Assembly: GCA_019448385.1 (NCBI GenBank)
Contig: JAGTXO010000002.1
Coordinates: 930,001 to 994,000, forward strand
Direction: 5' to 3'
DNA from: Diacronema lutheri
Taxonomy: Eukaryota > Haptophyta > Pavlovophyceae > Pavlovales > Pavlovaceae
Length of the DNA stretch: 64,000 nucleotides
Part shown: one piece after another, positions 30,101 to 40,215 of the stretch
Position numbering within the stretch: position 1 is the stretch's first letter
Layout of the letters: each line of letters starts with the position of its first letter
Position numbers and translations under genes: made by a program
Notes under the pieces: generated by a model
The model's input: only the letters and a program-made list of their open reading frames with translations
Databases searched by the model: none
Told to the model about the DNA's origin: nothing

Positions 30101-33100
30101 CCTTGTAGCGAAGGGTGCGAGCGCGCCGTCGGCGCGTCGCCCTGCGACAGCCGGTCAATGTGCCGCTGGTTGCGCGCCCGCTGCGCCGCGTTGGCCTCGC
30201 CGAGCGGATGGCCGCGCTTCTGGTCGGGCGGCAGCTCGATCTGGCGGATCAGGTTCTCCACGTCGTCCTCGCCCTTGGGGTAGCCCTTCAGCTCGTCGTC
30301 TGGGCGCTGCAGCTCGTCGCCGGGCGAGCACTGCCCGGCGTTCGGCAGCGATGTGTGCGCGCGGTCGTTGAGCACGTTGTACGTCATGCGCGTGCTGGCG
30401 TTCGCCTCGTCCACGACGTGCATCAGCTTGACGCCGTACTTTGCCCGCCCGCGAAAGGCGCCGTCGGTGAGCTCCAGGGTCCGGTACTCCGTGTGCCAGC
30501 CCTTCGGCTTCTGCAGGCAAGCGATGCGCTCGCCCGTCGCGTCCGGCGGCTCGGCCGGCGGCTCGGCGCTCGCGCAGCACGCGCAGGCGGACGCGTTGGC
30601 CGCGCCGGCCGCCGGCGCGGCCGTCCGCGCGGCGCGGCGCGGCGTCGCGGCCGGCTCCGCGCACTCGCCGCACGCGAGCACGCCCCCGCCGACCGCGCCG
30701 CCCGCGCGCGGCCGCGCCGCCGCCGCGCCGCGCCCGGACGCCGGCGCGGTGCTCACCGGCGACTTGCGGAGAGCGGCCTCGCGCTTGGCCTCCGCGCGCA
30801 GCCACGCCTCGAGCAGCCAGCCGGCCGCCTGCGCGTCGCGCTGGCGCGGCCACACGCGCCCGGCGTTGCCCAGCAGGCCGCCGCGCTCCACGCGCAGCAC
30901 GCACAGCGCGAGCGCGAGCGCCCACACGCCCGCGCGGCCGGCGGGCGGCACGTACGCACGCGAGCGCTCCGACCGGCGCAGCTGCTCGAGCGTCGCGTCG
31001 CGGCCGAACACACGCGTGACGAACCCGCCCGCCCAGCTTGTCGCCGCCGCGCCCGCCGCGCCATCGCGCGGCGCGCGCTCGAGCAGGAGGAACCGGCGCC
31101 AGCGGCCGCTCGGACCTGCGCCGTGCTCGTCGGCGGCGAGCAGGAGGAGGAGCTGCGGGTCGGCGCCGTCGCTCGGCGAGTGGACGAGCAGCAGCGCGTC
31201 GCAGTCGGTATCGTCGAGACGCTCGCGCAGCCGCTCTTGCGCGGCCGCGTGCCGTGCGTCGCGCGCGTCGAGCAGCGCGCGCGTCTCGCCAGGGCCGAAG
31301 AAGGCGCGGAACCCGCGCGCCGGGTCGCGCACCTGGGCGAGCACGCCGTCAATGGCGGCGGGCGCCACGACCGCATGCTTGCCGCCCGATGCCTTGAGCT
31401 CGTCCAGGCACCGCGCACGAGCCTCCCCCGGCGTCGGCGCCGCCGACGCCGGCGCGGACGCGACCGGCTGCTGCGTCACCGCCGCGTCGCGCGCTCGCAG
31501 CTGCGCTGCCGTCTCGCGCAGGATGAGCGCAAACACCGCCGCGCGGTACTCGGCGAGCTGCGCCGTCGCGTGCACGTTGAGCGCAAGCACGCTCGCCGCG
31601 GCAGCGAGCGCGCTCTGGTCGCCGCCGCCATCGCCGCCGCCGACGCCGCCGCCGCCGCCGCCGACGTTGGCGGCGGCGTCACGCGCGCCGAGCGCGAGCC
31701 AGGACATGACCACGACGCAGGCGGCGCGCGAATCCGCCTTGCGCTCGACGCGCCAGCGGCCGCCGACCGCGCGCCCGTGCGCCGTCGGCTGCGCCGACCG
31801 CGCGGTCGCCGGCGCAGCGCCGTCGACGGGCGGAAGCGCGCGCAGGCGGAGCGCGCGCGCGAGCCCGCGGACGAGCTGCTCCGCCTGGCGCTCGATCTCC
31901 TTGGCGCGCTCGCGCACGGCGATCGGCTTGGCCCCCGTGGCGCGCTCCGGCGCGGCGGTCGGGTTGTAGTGCTGCACCCAGCCGCCCTCGCCGTCGCGCA
32001 CGACGACCACGACGGCCGCGCCGACCCGCCGATTGGTGCTGGCGAAGAGCAGCGCGAGGTGCGTGCACTTGCCGAGGCCGTGCTCGTCCAGCGCGGCCTG
32101 CGCGCGATTGGGCTCGCCGCCGCCGTCGGCGACGGCGGCGAGCAGCGCGCGCGCGACGGCCGGTCCGGCCGTCCTCCACGGCCGGCCGGCTTTGTCCGCG
32201 GCGCGGTTGATCGCGCCGAGCTCGGCCTCGACGACGATCGAAGGCACCTCGGTGTACTTGCCCTGGAGCGCGCGCACGTCGTGCGTCGACAGCGGCCGCC
32301 CGCCACACGTGTACGTGAGCGGCGGACCGCCGAGTCGCGCCGCCGCGTCGACGCGCGCGGTGTCGGCCGCGAGCCGCGCGCGCGCCTCGGCATCGCGCTT
32401 GCGCTTGCGCGGCAGCGGCGGCAGGTGCGGCGCGACGCGGCGGCCGCGCGACTCGCCGGCCGGCTCCGCGCTCGGCGCGCCGGGCGCGCCGGCCGGCGCG
32501 CCCGCCGCGCGCGCGCTCGCGCCGCCGCCGCGCGCGCGCGCGCCGTCCGGCTCGGCCGCGTACACGAGCAGCAGCGCGCGGCCCTCGAGCGCGACCCTCG
32601 CGGTGCACGCGCGCCGGCTCGCGGCGGCAACGCGCATCCAGTCGCGATCGCCGGGCGCGAGGGCAGCGCAGGCGACGAGCCGCTCCTTGTCGTCGCACGC
32701 GTCGCGCAGCACGACGGCGACCAGCCTGAGCACGGCGGCGGGCTCGGCGTCGGCGTCGGCGTCGGCCCCGTCCGCGGTCGGCTCGGCCGGCTCGGCGCCG
32801 CGCGCGACGCGCAGCGCGAGCCGCTCGGGCATCTCGAGCAGCGACTCGGTCGCGTCCGCGACGTGCACGACGACGAGCCGCGGCGGGTTGCGCACCCCGT
32901 GCGCGCCGAGCGCGCGCGACACGGCGGCGCTGGCGCTCGCGCCGCGCGCGTCGGCGGCGCGCAGCGCGACGAGCGGCCACGCGGCCGACGCGCCGCGCGC
33001 CGAGGGCGCGCCCGGCGCCGGCGGCTCGCCGCCGCGCAGCGCGCGCTCGAGCTCGTCGCTCGCGCCGCACGCGCGCAGCACGTCGAGCAGCGCGCGCAGC

Positions 33101-36100
33101 GCGCCGTCGGCCGACAAGCCGCGCGCCGTGCCCGCCGGCCAGCCCGCCGACTGCTCGAGCGCGGCGGCGAGCGGCGCGACGCGCGCCGACTCGGGCGCGC
33201 TCTCGTCATCGGGCTCGAGCGCGTTGTGCAGGCGCGCGAGCGCGCGCGCGACGGCCGCGGCGCCACTGTCGGGGGCGCGGCTCGCCGCGCGCACCGCGCG
33301 CCGCCAGGCCGGCACGAACATGAGCGCCGACACGAGCGCCGCGAGCGCGCGCGCCTCGCGCGCGTCGCTCGCGCCGAGGCGCGGCGGCACGCGCGCGGCG
33401 CCGCGCGGCGCGGTGCCTCGGAAGCGTGGGCTTAGCGTGTAGGCGAGGTGCTGCGGCACGCCGCGCGCCTCCGCGAGCGCGCGTCCGTCCTCGACCTCGC
33501 GCCACGCCTCCTCGATCGCCGGCGTGGCGCGCGCGAGCCAGTCGGGGTCGGCGGGCAGGTGGATCACGACGAGAATCGGCGCCCAGTCCAGCCGCGGGTT
33601 CTTGTGACGGTCGGGCACGACCCACACGAGCAGCACCGTGCCCTCCGCGCCGCACGCCGCCTCGTAGATCCTGGGCTGCGAGCGCCAATCGGGCTTGACG
33701 CGCAGCGCCTGCGCGTGGACGATGGCAGCGGCGCGGTCGCCATCGAAGTGAACCGTCTTCACCTCGCCGATGACGGACCGGCCGGACCGCCAGCAGAACA
33801 CCGCGTCCGCCGACCCGCCGGCGATGGCCGCGAGCGGTTCGGGCGCGGCGAGCCGCGGCAAGCCCTCGAAGACGGCAAAGTCCTCGTCCGCATCGTACAC
33901 GCCGCCCCAGCCGTCGAGCGCGTACGCGCGCGCGGCCGCTCGTACCGCGTGCAACTGGTTCTCCACGCCCGACGTCATGTGCCATGTCGTCCCCGCGAAG
34001 CCGGGCTCGCCCAGCTTGGCCAGCACGACGTTACCGTACCCCGCGCCCTGCGTCAGGGCGGCGAGGCGGTGCATCTCCGCGCCGGTCATGACCTCCGGGC
34101 GCTGCTGCGTGACGATCGTGCCCGTCGCGTGCGCGTCGAGCGTGTCGACCACGGCGGGCGCGCGCCCGCTGTTCGCCTCAAGCCGCGCCCTGCCCGCTTT
34201 TAGCTTCTCGGGGTCCTTGGCGTCGTACACGCGCGCGTCCGCGTCGCCCTGTCCAGGCGCAGTGTAGACGCAGCGGCGTTCGCGTTCGAGCGGCGCCGAG
34301 CCACCGCCGTCCGCCGCCGCCGGCGAGGTTGGCGCCGCGCCCTCTGCCACCGCGCTCGTCGCCGCCGTGCCCGTCACCACCACCGCCGCAGCCGTCGCGC
34401 CCGCGCGTGGCGCGCACGGCGCCCTCGGTGCCGCGACGGCCGCCGCCGCCGCCACGACGAGCGCGCCCGCCGCCGCGTTCGCCGCCACGTGCGCCACCGG
34501 CGCGCCGAGCGGCGCCGAGCCACCGCCGCCCGGCGCCGCCGGCGGGGTTGGCGCCGCGGCCGTGGACGCGGCGGCGGAGGGCGCCGCGAGCGGCACGTCC
34601 CACCGCCAGCGATGCGCCGCAACGGCCACGGCCGCGCGCTCGACACCGTCGCGCGCGTCGGGCAGGCCGGCGATGTGCGCGTTCGCACTGCGGCACATCT
34701 CGTCTGCGCTCGTGCAGCGCGCCCACGCGTCGCCGAGGTCGTGGCACACGACCGCACGCGCGAGCAGCGCGAGCTCGAGCGCAAGGACGTGCGGCTTCGC
34801 GCGCGCGACGCCGCCGATCGCGACGTGCGTCGGCTCCGTGCTGAGCAGCTCCGCGCTGCGCAGCTCGCCGACGTGCGCGCGCGCGATGCGCCAGTCGTCG
34901 TCGCCGCCGACGCGCGGCGCGACGAGCAGCGGCCTCGCGGGGGCGCCCGCCGCGCGCGGCGGCAGCAAGACGAGCAGCGCCACGACCCTTCCGCCTGTGC
35001 CATCGCGCAGCGCGACGACGAGCCTGGGGCGGAGTGACGGCGTCGACCGGCGCGTGCGTTTGCGGACGCCGTCGGCGTCGGCCGCGCTGCGCGCCTCCGC
35101 GAGCACAACGTCGCCGTCGCGCGCCGCCCACGCGCCGTCGACGTGCGCGCGCGCGAAGAGCGGCGCGAGCTCGGCGGCCGCGAGCGCGGCGCACGCCGAC
35201 GGCGCGTCCGCCCCGACGCGCAGCACGTCGAGCGCGTCGCGGAGCAGCGGCGCCGTGTCCGTCGCCCACCGCCACACCTGCTCGCCGTGCGCGTCGAGCG
35301 CGCGCGCGACGGCGCACAGGCGCGCCTCGTCGGCCGCGCCGACCACTCGGCGCGCCGGCGCGTGCGGCTCGACGCGCTCGTACAGCGCGACCACGGCGAG
35401 CTCGCGCGCCTCGGCTGCCGCGCTGCCAGCGTTGTCTCGCTGCTTGCCGCCGCCGTCGACGCGCCACCAGCCGCCGTCGGGCGCGGGCGCGAGCACGGCG
35501 CACGCGTCGCGCTTGCGGCCGCGGCGCTGGACGAGCACGCTCGCCAGCGCGAACGTCGCGTCGGGGCCGCCGACGGTGCCGAGCACGAGCGCGCCGCCAC
35601 CGCCGCCGCCCGGCCCGCCGAGCTCGACCGGCTCCCTGTCGGTCGACGGGCGGTCGATCGCGACCAGCAGCGCACGCGGCGCGCTCGAGAGCCGCACTCC
35701 GCCGAGCAGCTGGGCGACGTCGCGCACGCCCGGCGCGCCGCGCTGCCCCGGCCGCGGCGCGACGCGCAGCATCGTGAACGGCGCGTCGGCCGAGCCGTCT
35801 TCGCCGGCGCAGACGCCGGAGAAGAGCTGCCAGTCGGGCAGGGCCACGTGCAGCTCGGCGACGAGCCGCTCGGCGACGCGGCGCGCGTCGCGCAGCTCGT
35901 CCGTGCGCCGCCGCGAGCGCTTGGCAGCGCAACGCGGATCGCGCAGCGCGAGCAGCAGCTGGCGGAGGCGCAGCCGCGCGCGCACGTCCGACAGCCGCGC
36001 GACGCGCACCAGCAGCGAGCGCAGCACCTCAAAGGGCGCGCGCTTCGCGTCCAGCGCGTCGCCGCGCGCGCCGCCGGACGGCGCAAAGGCGAGCGCCAGC

Positions 36101-36239
36101 TGCTCGCGCACAGTCGCGGCGGCCGCGAGCAGCTCGAGCACCGCCTCGGGGCTGGCCAGCGCGAAGTCCTCTGGGGCTGCCGACGGCGAGCCTTGGCCGC
36201 CGCCGCCGCCGCCGCCGTCGCCTCCGTCGCCGCCTCCGC

Positions 36240-36270
<31 letters not shown>

Positions 36271-37455
36271 GCCGCCGTCGGCGGAGTCGTCGTCGGTGTC
36301 GTGACCCGCATCGTCGTTGGAGAGGTCGTCGTCCCCGTCCTCCGCGTCCTCCCCGTCGTCAGCGGTGGTGGCGTCGCCATCGCCCCCGTCGCCCTCGCCC
36401 ACGCCGAGGCTGCTGAATGGTCGGTGCCCCCACGCCGAGGCGGCGCGCCGCTGCGGCGCACGCGGCGGTGGCGCTCGCGACGGCGGCCTTGGCGCCGCCG
36501 CGCCGCGCGGCCTGGCCGCCGTCGACAGCGCGCGGCCTGCAGCGCCCGTGAGCGCGTCGAGCGCGGCCGTGCGTGCGATGCGGTCGTCGGGCGCGCGCAG
36601 CGCCGCCTCGACGGCCTGCAGCAGCCCGTCGGGCGCGGATCCGCCGATACTGGCACCGCACGCCTCGGCGAGCCGCGCGGCCTCGGCGAGCCGCGCGGCC
36701 TCGTCGGTGAATGCGCCGCAGCGCCTGGCGCCGTCGTCGAGCAGAGCGCCGACGGCGGCGTGGAGCGTGCGCTTGCGGGTCTCCTCGTACGCGGCCGTCG
36801 TGAGTCGCGTGAGGCGCGCGTTCAAAGCCTTCTTGATCCCGACAAGGACATTCGCGCGGCGGCCCGCCGTCGGCGCTGCGCTCGCCGCGACCTCGGCCGC
36901 GAGTGTTGCCGCGGCGAAGCAACACTCGTTCCCACTCTGCGCGGGCGCCTTCAAGGCATCGATGGGCGGCGCTGGGATGCCGATGCGCTGGGCGAGCGTC
37001 GTGATGAGCTTGCCGGCCGCCGTGGCGTGCGCCGACTCGCCATTGCCCAAGCTGAGCGAATCGGCGTGCAGGGCGAGCGCGGCGCCGGGCGGCGCGCCGC
37101 GCTGCGCGGGCGGCGCGAGGAGCAGGTACGCCGCCGTCCAGTGATCGAGGCCGCTGGACGCGCGGAGGCAGAGCGGTAGCACGACCACGAGCACCTGCCC
37201 AAGCCGGTCCGCATCCGCGCATGCTTTGCCCAGGTTGCGCAGCGCCACCTTGAGCGCATGCTTCGAGCACGCCTTGAACTCCACCTTGACCACGCTCGGG
37301 CCGAGACTCTCGCCATGCAGCAGGGCGAGGACGCACTCGGGTGGGACCACGTGGGGGTGGCGCACACTGTTCGCCACGGTGGTGCTGAGGGCCAGCGAGA
37401 AACTGTCCGAGCTGCCCAGCCCGCCGCGCAAAGCGTCCTTCACGGAGTCCTCCAT
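27078..37455 (-). CDS. Giant multidomain protein: Ulp1-like protease, PD-(D/E)XK nuclease, protease-like modules, Fanzor nuclease
   Basis: Exon 1 (37455-29779, one 7.7-kb open frame) and exon 2 (29453-27078) encode 3,350 residues. Residues ~40-200 resemble a C48 Ulp1 protease (GLDHW, LHADSL, AQSGNECCF supply His, Asp, Gln, Cys). Residues 430-700 and 1340-1630 look like degenerate USP folds (FALASVLVQRR...WWRVDG...VALYER). Residues 1150-1320 hold a PD-(D/E)XK core (GVENQLHAVRAAA, GSADAVF, IGEVKTV). Residues 1690-2180 contain further degraded Ulp1-like modules. From about 2450 it is a Fanzor: HPRRVAYKLLRKLL, then TVDPGSDG (~2760), VPEPLSSKC (~2960), RCDACGIIYHRDWTAARC (~3050). The intron falls directly after TTNYFLT. 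Splicing as one protein is inferred from the open frame; proteolytic processing or two genes are possible. Confidence 0.7.
29454..29778 (-). other. Intron of the giant gene with C tract and GC-alternating donor side
   Basis: GTGCGCGCGCG donor at 29778 and CCGCGCAG acceptor at 29454, phase 0. Removing it joins TTNYFLT to PDKAAMGASLLARLAMLY, which aligns with the homologous stretch of the Fanzor at the window start. It contains a C-run on the coding strand (about 29486-29504 on plus as G) shortly before the acceptor. Confidence 0.8.
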
Positions 37456-39770
37456 CTGCAGACTGTGGACACGTCAGTGTCCGGATGGCAGCCCGGATGA
37501 TACTTGGGGAGAATTTACATGATGCCCTGGAGAATGCCCCGCTCTCCCACAACCAGGACCCGCCAGCGCGCCGAGCCTACTCGTTTGCCCGCGCCGCCTC
37601 TCTTTGCGCGCCCGAGCGCGGCCTCCGAGCGCGGCCAACGTCCTCCGGGGGCGTGCATCGTGGCTGCTCGGAGGGGCTGCGACGCGGCGAAAGCTCGCTG
37701 CGCGGCCGCAACGTGAGCGCGCGCGCGCGGCCGCGCGCCGGCCTGCGCTGCTCTGCACGGCCGCGCGCCGGCCTGCGCAGCCTCGTCGCGCAGCGTGAGC
37801 GCGAGCGCGCGCGCGGTGAGCTCGGCGGATGGGTGCGCGGCGGCGTTGGCGGCGGGTGCGGCGGCAGGCTGGGCGGCGGGTTTGGACGGAGAGTGTCGGG
37901 GAAGAACGGGGCGCATCCTGGTTGGGAGTTGGACGGCGCCCACCACGCGCTGGCGGATCCTGGTTGCCACCACCACCACTCCCCCCCCCCCCCCCCCCCC
38001 CCCCCGGAGACGAGGACCAGGGGCATGGCCGACTCGCTGCGCCGCACAGCGCGCGGCGCGCGGCATGCTGCGCGACCTCAAGCACATCCAGCCGCGCTCC
38101 GCGCACGCAACGCGCGCAATGCCGCGTTGCACTGCGGGTGTGCACGTGCGGCTCTCACGCGCACTGTGTTGCACGAACGGCATCACGCCACCCAGCTGCG
38201 TCCGGACCACGCGCCGCGCGCAGGCGACCACACAGGGGCGCGCCGCGCCGCGCGTGCGCGCCCTCGCAACCGTTGCAGCACGCTCTGCCTTGCACTGCGC
38301 CGAGCCGCCGCGCGCTGTGCGCGTGCATGCAGGGCGCACGCGTGCGACGAAGCGCGCGCGCGGCGAGGCGCGCGGGCGGCTCGCTGCGCGGGCGGCAACG
38401 CGCCCAGCTGCGCCCAGGCCAGGCGCGCGCCCGCGAGTGCCACCGGGACGCACTGCCCCCGCCGGGGTCGCCGCGCGCTCTGTGTGTGCGCTCGCGCGCT
38501 GCGAGCGCGGCGGAACGTTCGTGCATGGCGCGAAGAGCGCGGCACCCGAAGACGTCTGCACCGAGCCCGCGCCGGGTGGCAGCGAGCGGCGGCACCTCCT
38601 CGGCGAGCCCGCCCCGCGCCTTCCCCTCCACGTGGCGTTTTGAGGCAGACGGACACGCGCCCGAACTGCGACTGGGCACGCTGCTCAAGGCAGACACGCA
38701 CCCAACGCGCGCGCATCACGCGCCCGCGTCGGCGGGCCGGTGTGAACGAGCGAGAGCTCGGTGTCGCCAACGGGGGCACGGGCGCGAGTTCGGTCCGCCT
38801 CTCGACGGACGCAGGCGACGCTGCCGGGAACTTCCCCGACGCCTGCACATCCAGGGCTTCGAGGTACAGAGCTGGGCAACAGTGCCGCTCGTCACCGATG
38901 AGGCGGCCAAGCTCGCTATCCTTGCTGCCCTCAGCTCCACCAAACAGCCGGGCGACCCAACGGTTCGTGATCGCCTGGCCGCCAGTTGCGAACCGCGCCC
39001 ATGCAGGCGCTTCACCCGCATTCTCCGCCCCGCTGCGGACGTCCGCCTGCCGGCCGCGAACACGGCCGGTGCGCGCTGCCGCCTGGCCCAACACGAAAAC
39101 CCGCACGCCCTCGAGGCCGCAGGTCCTACCTGCCCAAGCGCAGCCCAACGGCACGCAGACAGCCCGCCTTGGCAACCGACTCGTGCGCGAGCGCTCCGCC
39201 CTCCACAAGAGCCTGCCCCACGCCACCGCCGACGCGGAGCCAGCGCAGCCGACGCCCCTCCGCGACGCTCGCGCCGCAAGGCGCAAGGGCCCCGGCAAGA
39301 CGGCGTCAACCAAGCCCGCCGCTGGCACAGCGCCGGCACCCGGAGCCCACCCCAAGCCCCCGCGCACGCCTCGCACCCCCGATCGGCGGACCGATTGCGT
39401 TTTGGTGCGCCGGGCTCAAAGCGCCATCGCAGTGGCGGGCCCGCAGACGCAGACGCTGACATGCCCAACGCTGGGCACTGAGGCCGCAGGCCGGCCCTCC
39501 TGGACCTGGCGGGCAGCGGGCCACGCGAGCCTCGCACTGACCGTGGCGGTCGCTGCCGCCGTGATAGCTGCGGGTGCGGCGGCCTTGGCCCCAACCCCAT
39601 CATCCGTCTTCATCCCCGCCCTGCTCGCGCTCGCGGCCTACGTCGGCAATCCCTGCACCGGGATCCGCCCCGCGAAGTCCACATAAGACCCATCCGTGCT
39701 GCACGCCAGCCGCGCGCGCCGACGCGCGCCGCTCCCACACGCTCACCTCAGTTTCCGCGGGCGGCCCAAC
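37456..39770. other. Region without a recognisable gene; possible degraded retroelement 5' part
   Basis: Long frames exist on both strands but are Arg/Ala/Pro-rich. The most protein-like piece on plus is FEVQSWATVPLVTDEAAKLA with AILAALSSTKQPGDPTVRDR (about 38860-38980), and a hydrophobic Ala/Val stretch at 39520-39640. These could be remains of a LINE first ORF upstream of the endonuclease fragment, but no diagnostic motif is present. A C homopolymer lies at about 37981-38005. Confidence 0.4.
37981..38005. repeat. C homopolymer tract
   Basis: About 25 consecutive C on the plus strand, following CACCACCACCACT. No gene assigned around it. By analogy with the other tracts it may mark a plus-strand intron. 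Confidence 0.9.
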
Positions 39771-39842
39771 GCCCCCCCCCCCCCCCCCCCCCCCCCCCAC
39801 CCAACCCACCCCAGCCCCCCCCCCCCCCCCCCCCCCCCCCCC
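39771..39842. repeat. Two adjacent C homopolymer tracts
   Basis: Two runs of about 25 C separated by ACCCAACCCACCCCAG. They lie about 100 bp upstream of the LINE endonuclease-like fragment on the same strand. Assembly accuracy in such runs is doubtful. Confidence 0.9.
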
Positions 39843-39884
39843 GGCATGCGGCCATCGAGCCGCATTAGCACACCCGCCCGGGGC

Positions 39885-40090
39885 CTCCCGCCGCACCCGC
39901 AGCGGCTCGGCGCCTTGAATCCTCCCGTCCCCCGGGGTGAGGCCTCCAACCCGGGCCCAGCGCGCTCCGACTGCCTCACGCTCGCCAGCGCCAACCTCGG
40001 CGGCATGGTAGGCCCCGAGCGAAAAGCCGCACTTCTCGCCGTTCTCGTCAGGCGCAAGTACGATGTCCTCCTCCTACTGCCGACGCGGCT
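39885..40090 (+). mobile_element. Fragment of a non-LTR (LINE) endonuclease N-terminus
   Basis: A plus-strand frame reads LNPPVPRGEASNPGPARSD, then SANLGGMVGPERKAALLAVL and RKYDVLLL. The GEASNPGP box followed by a NLGG...K...YDVLLLQET-type beginning is the usual start of the apurinic-like endonuclease of LINE retrotransposons from algae and protists. The expected QETRL appears degraded to LPTRLS, and homology stops shortly after, with no downstream endonuclease or reverse transcriptase. It is therefore a 5' remnant or a truncated copy, not an active element. Confidence 0.6.
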
Positions 40091-40215
40091 CTCTCGCGCG
40101 CGGACTACCGCGCCGGGCAGATCGCCGCAGACGCACGTGAGTGCACACGTGCGGACAAGGCGCACACGCTCGACGTCCAGCCAGCGCACGTGCACGTGCA
40201 CGCCACTGGTCACAT

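Noticed and set aside
30115-33435. Long plus-strand ORF (about 1,100 codons) antisense to the giant gene
   Set aside because: Arg/Ala-rich translation with no domain; it mirrors the codon bias of the minus-strand gene, which has clear motifs.
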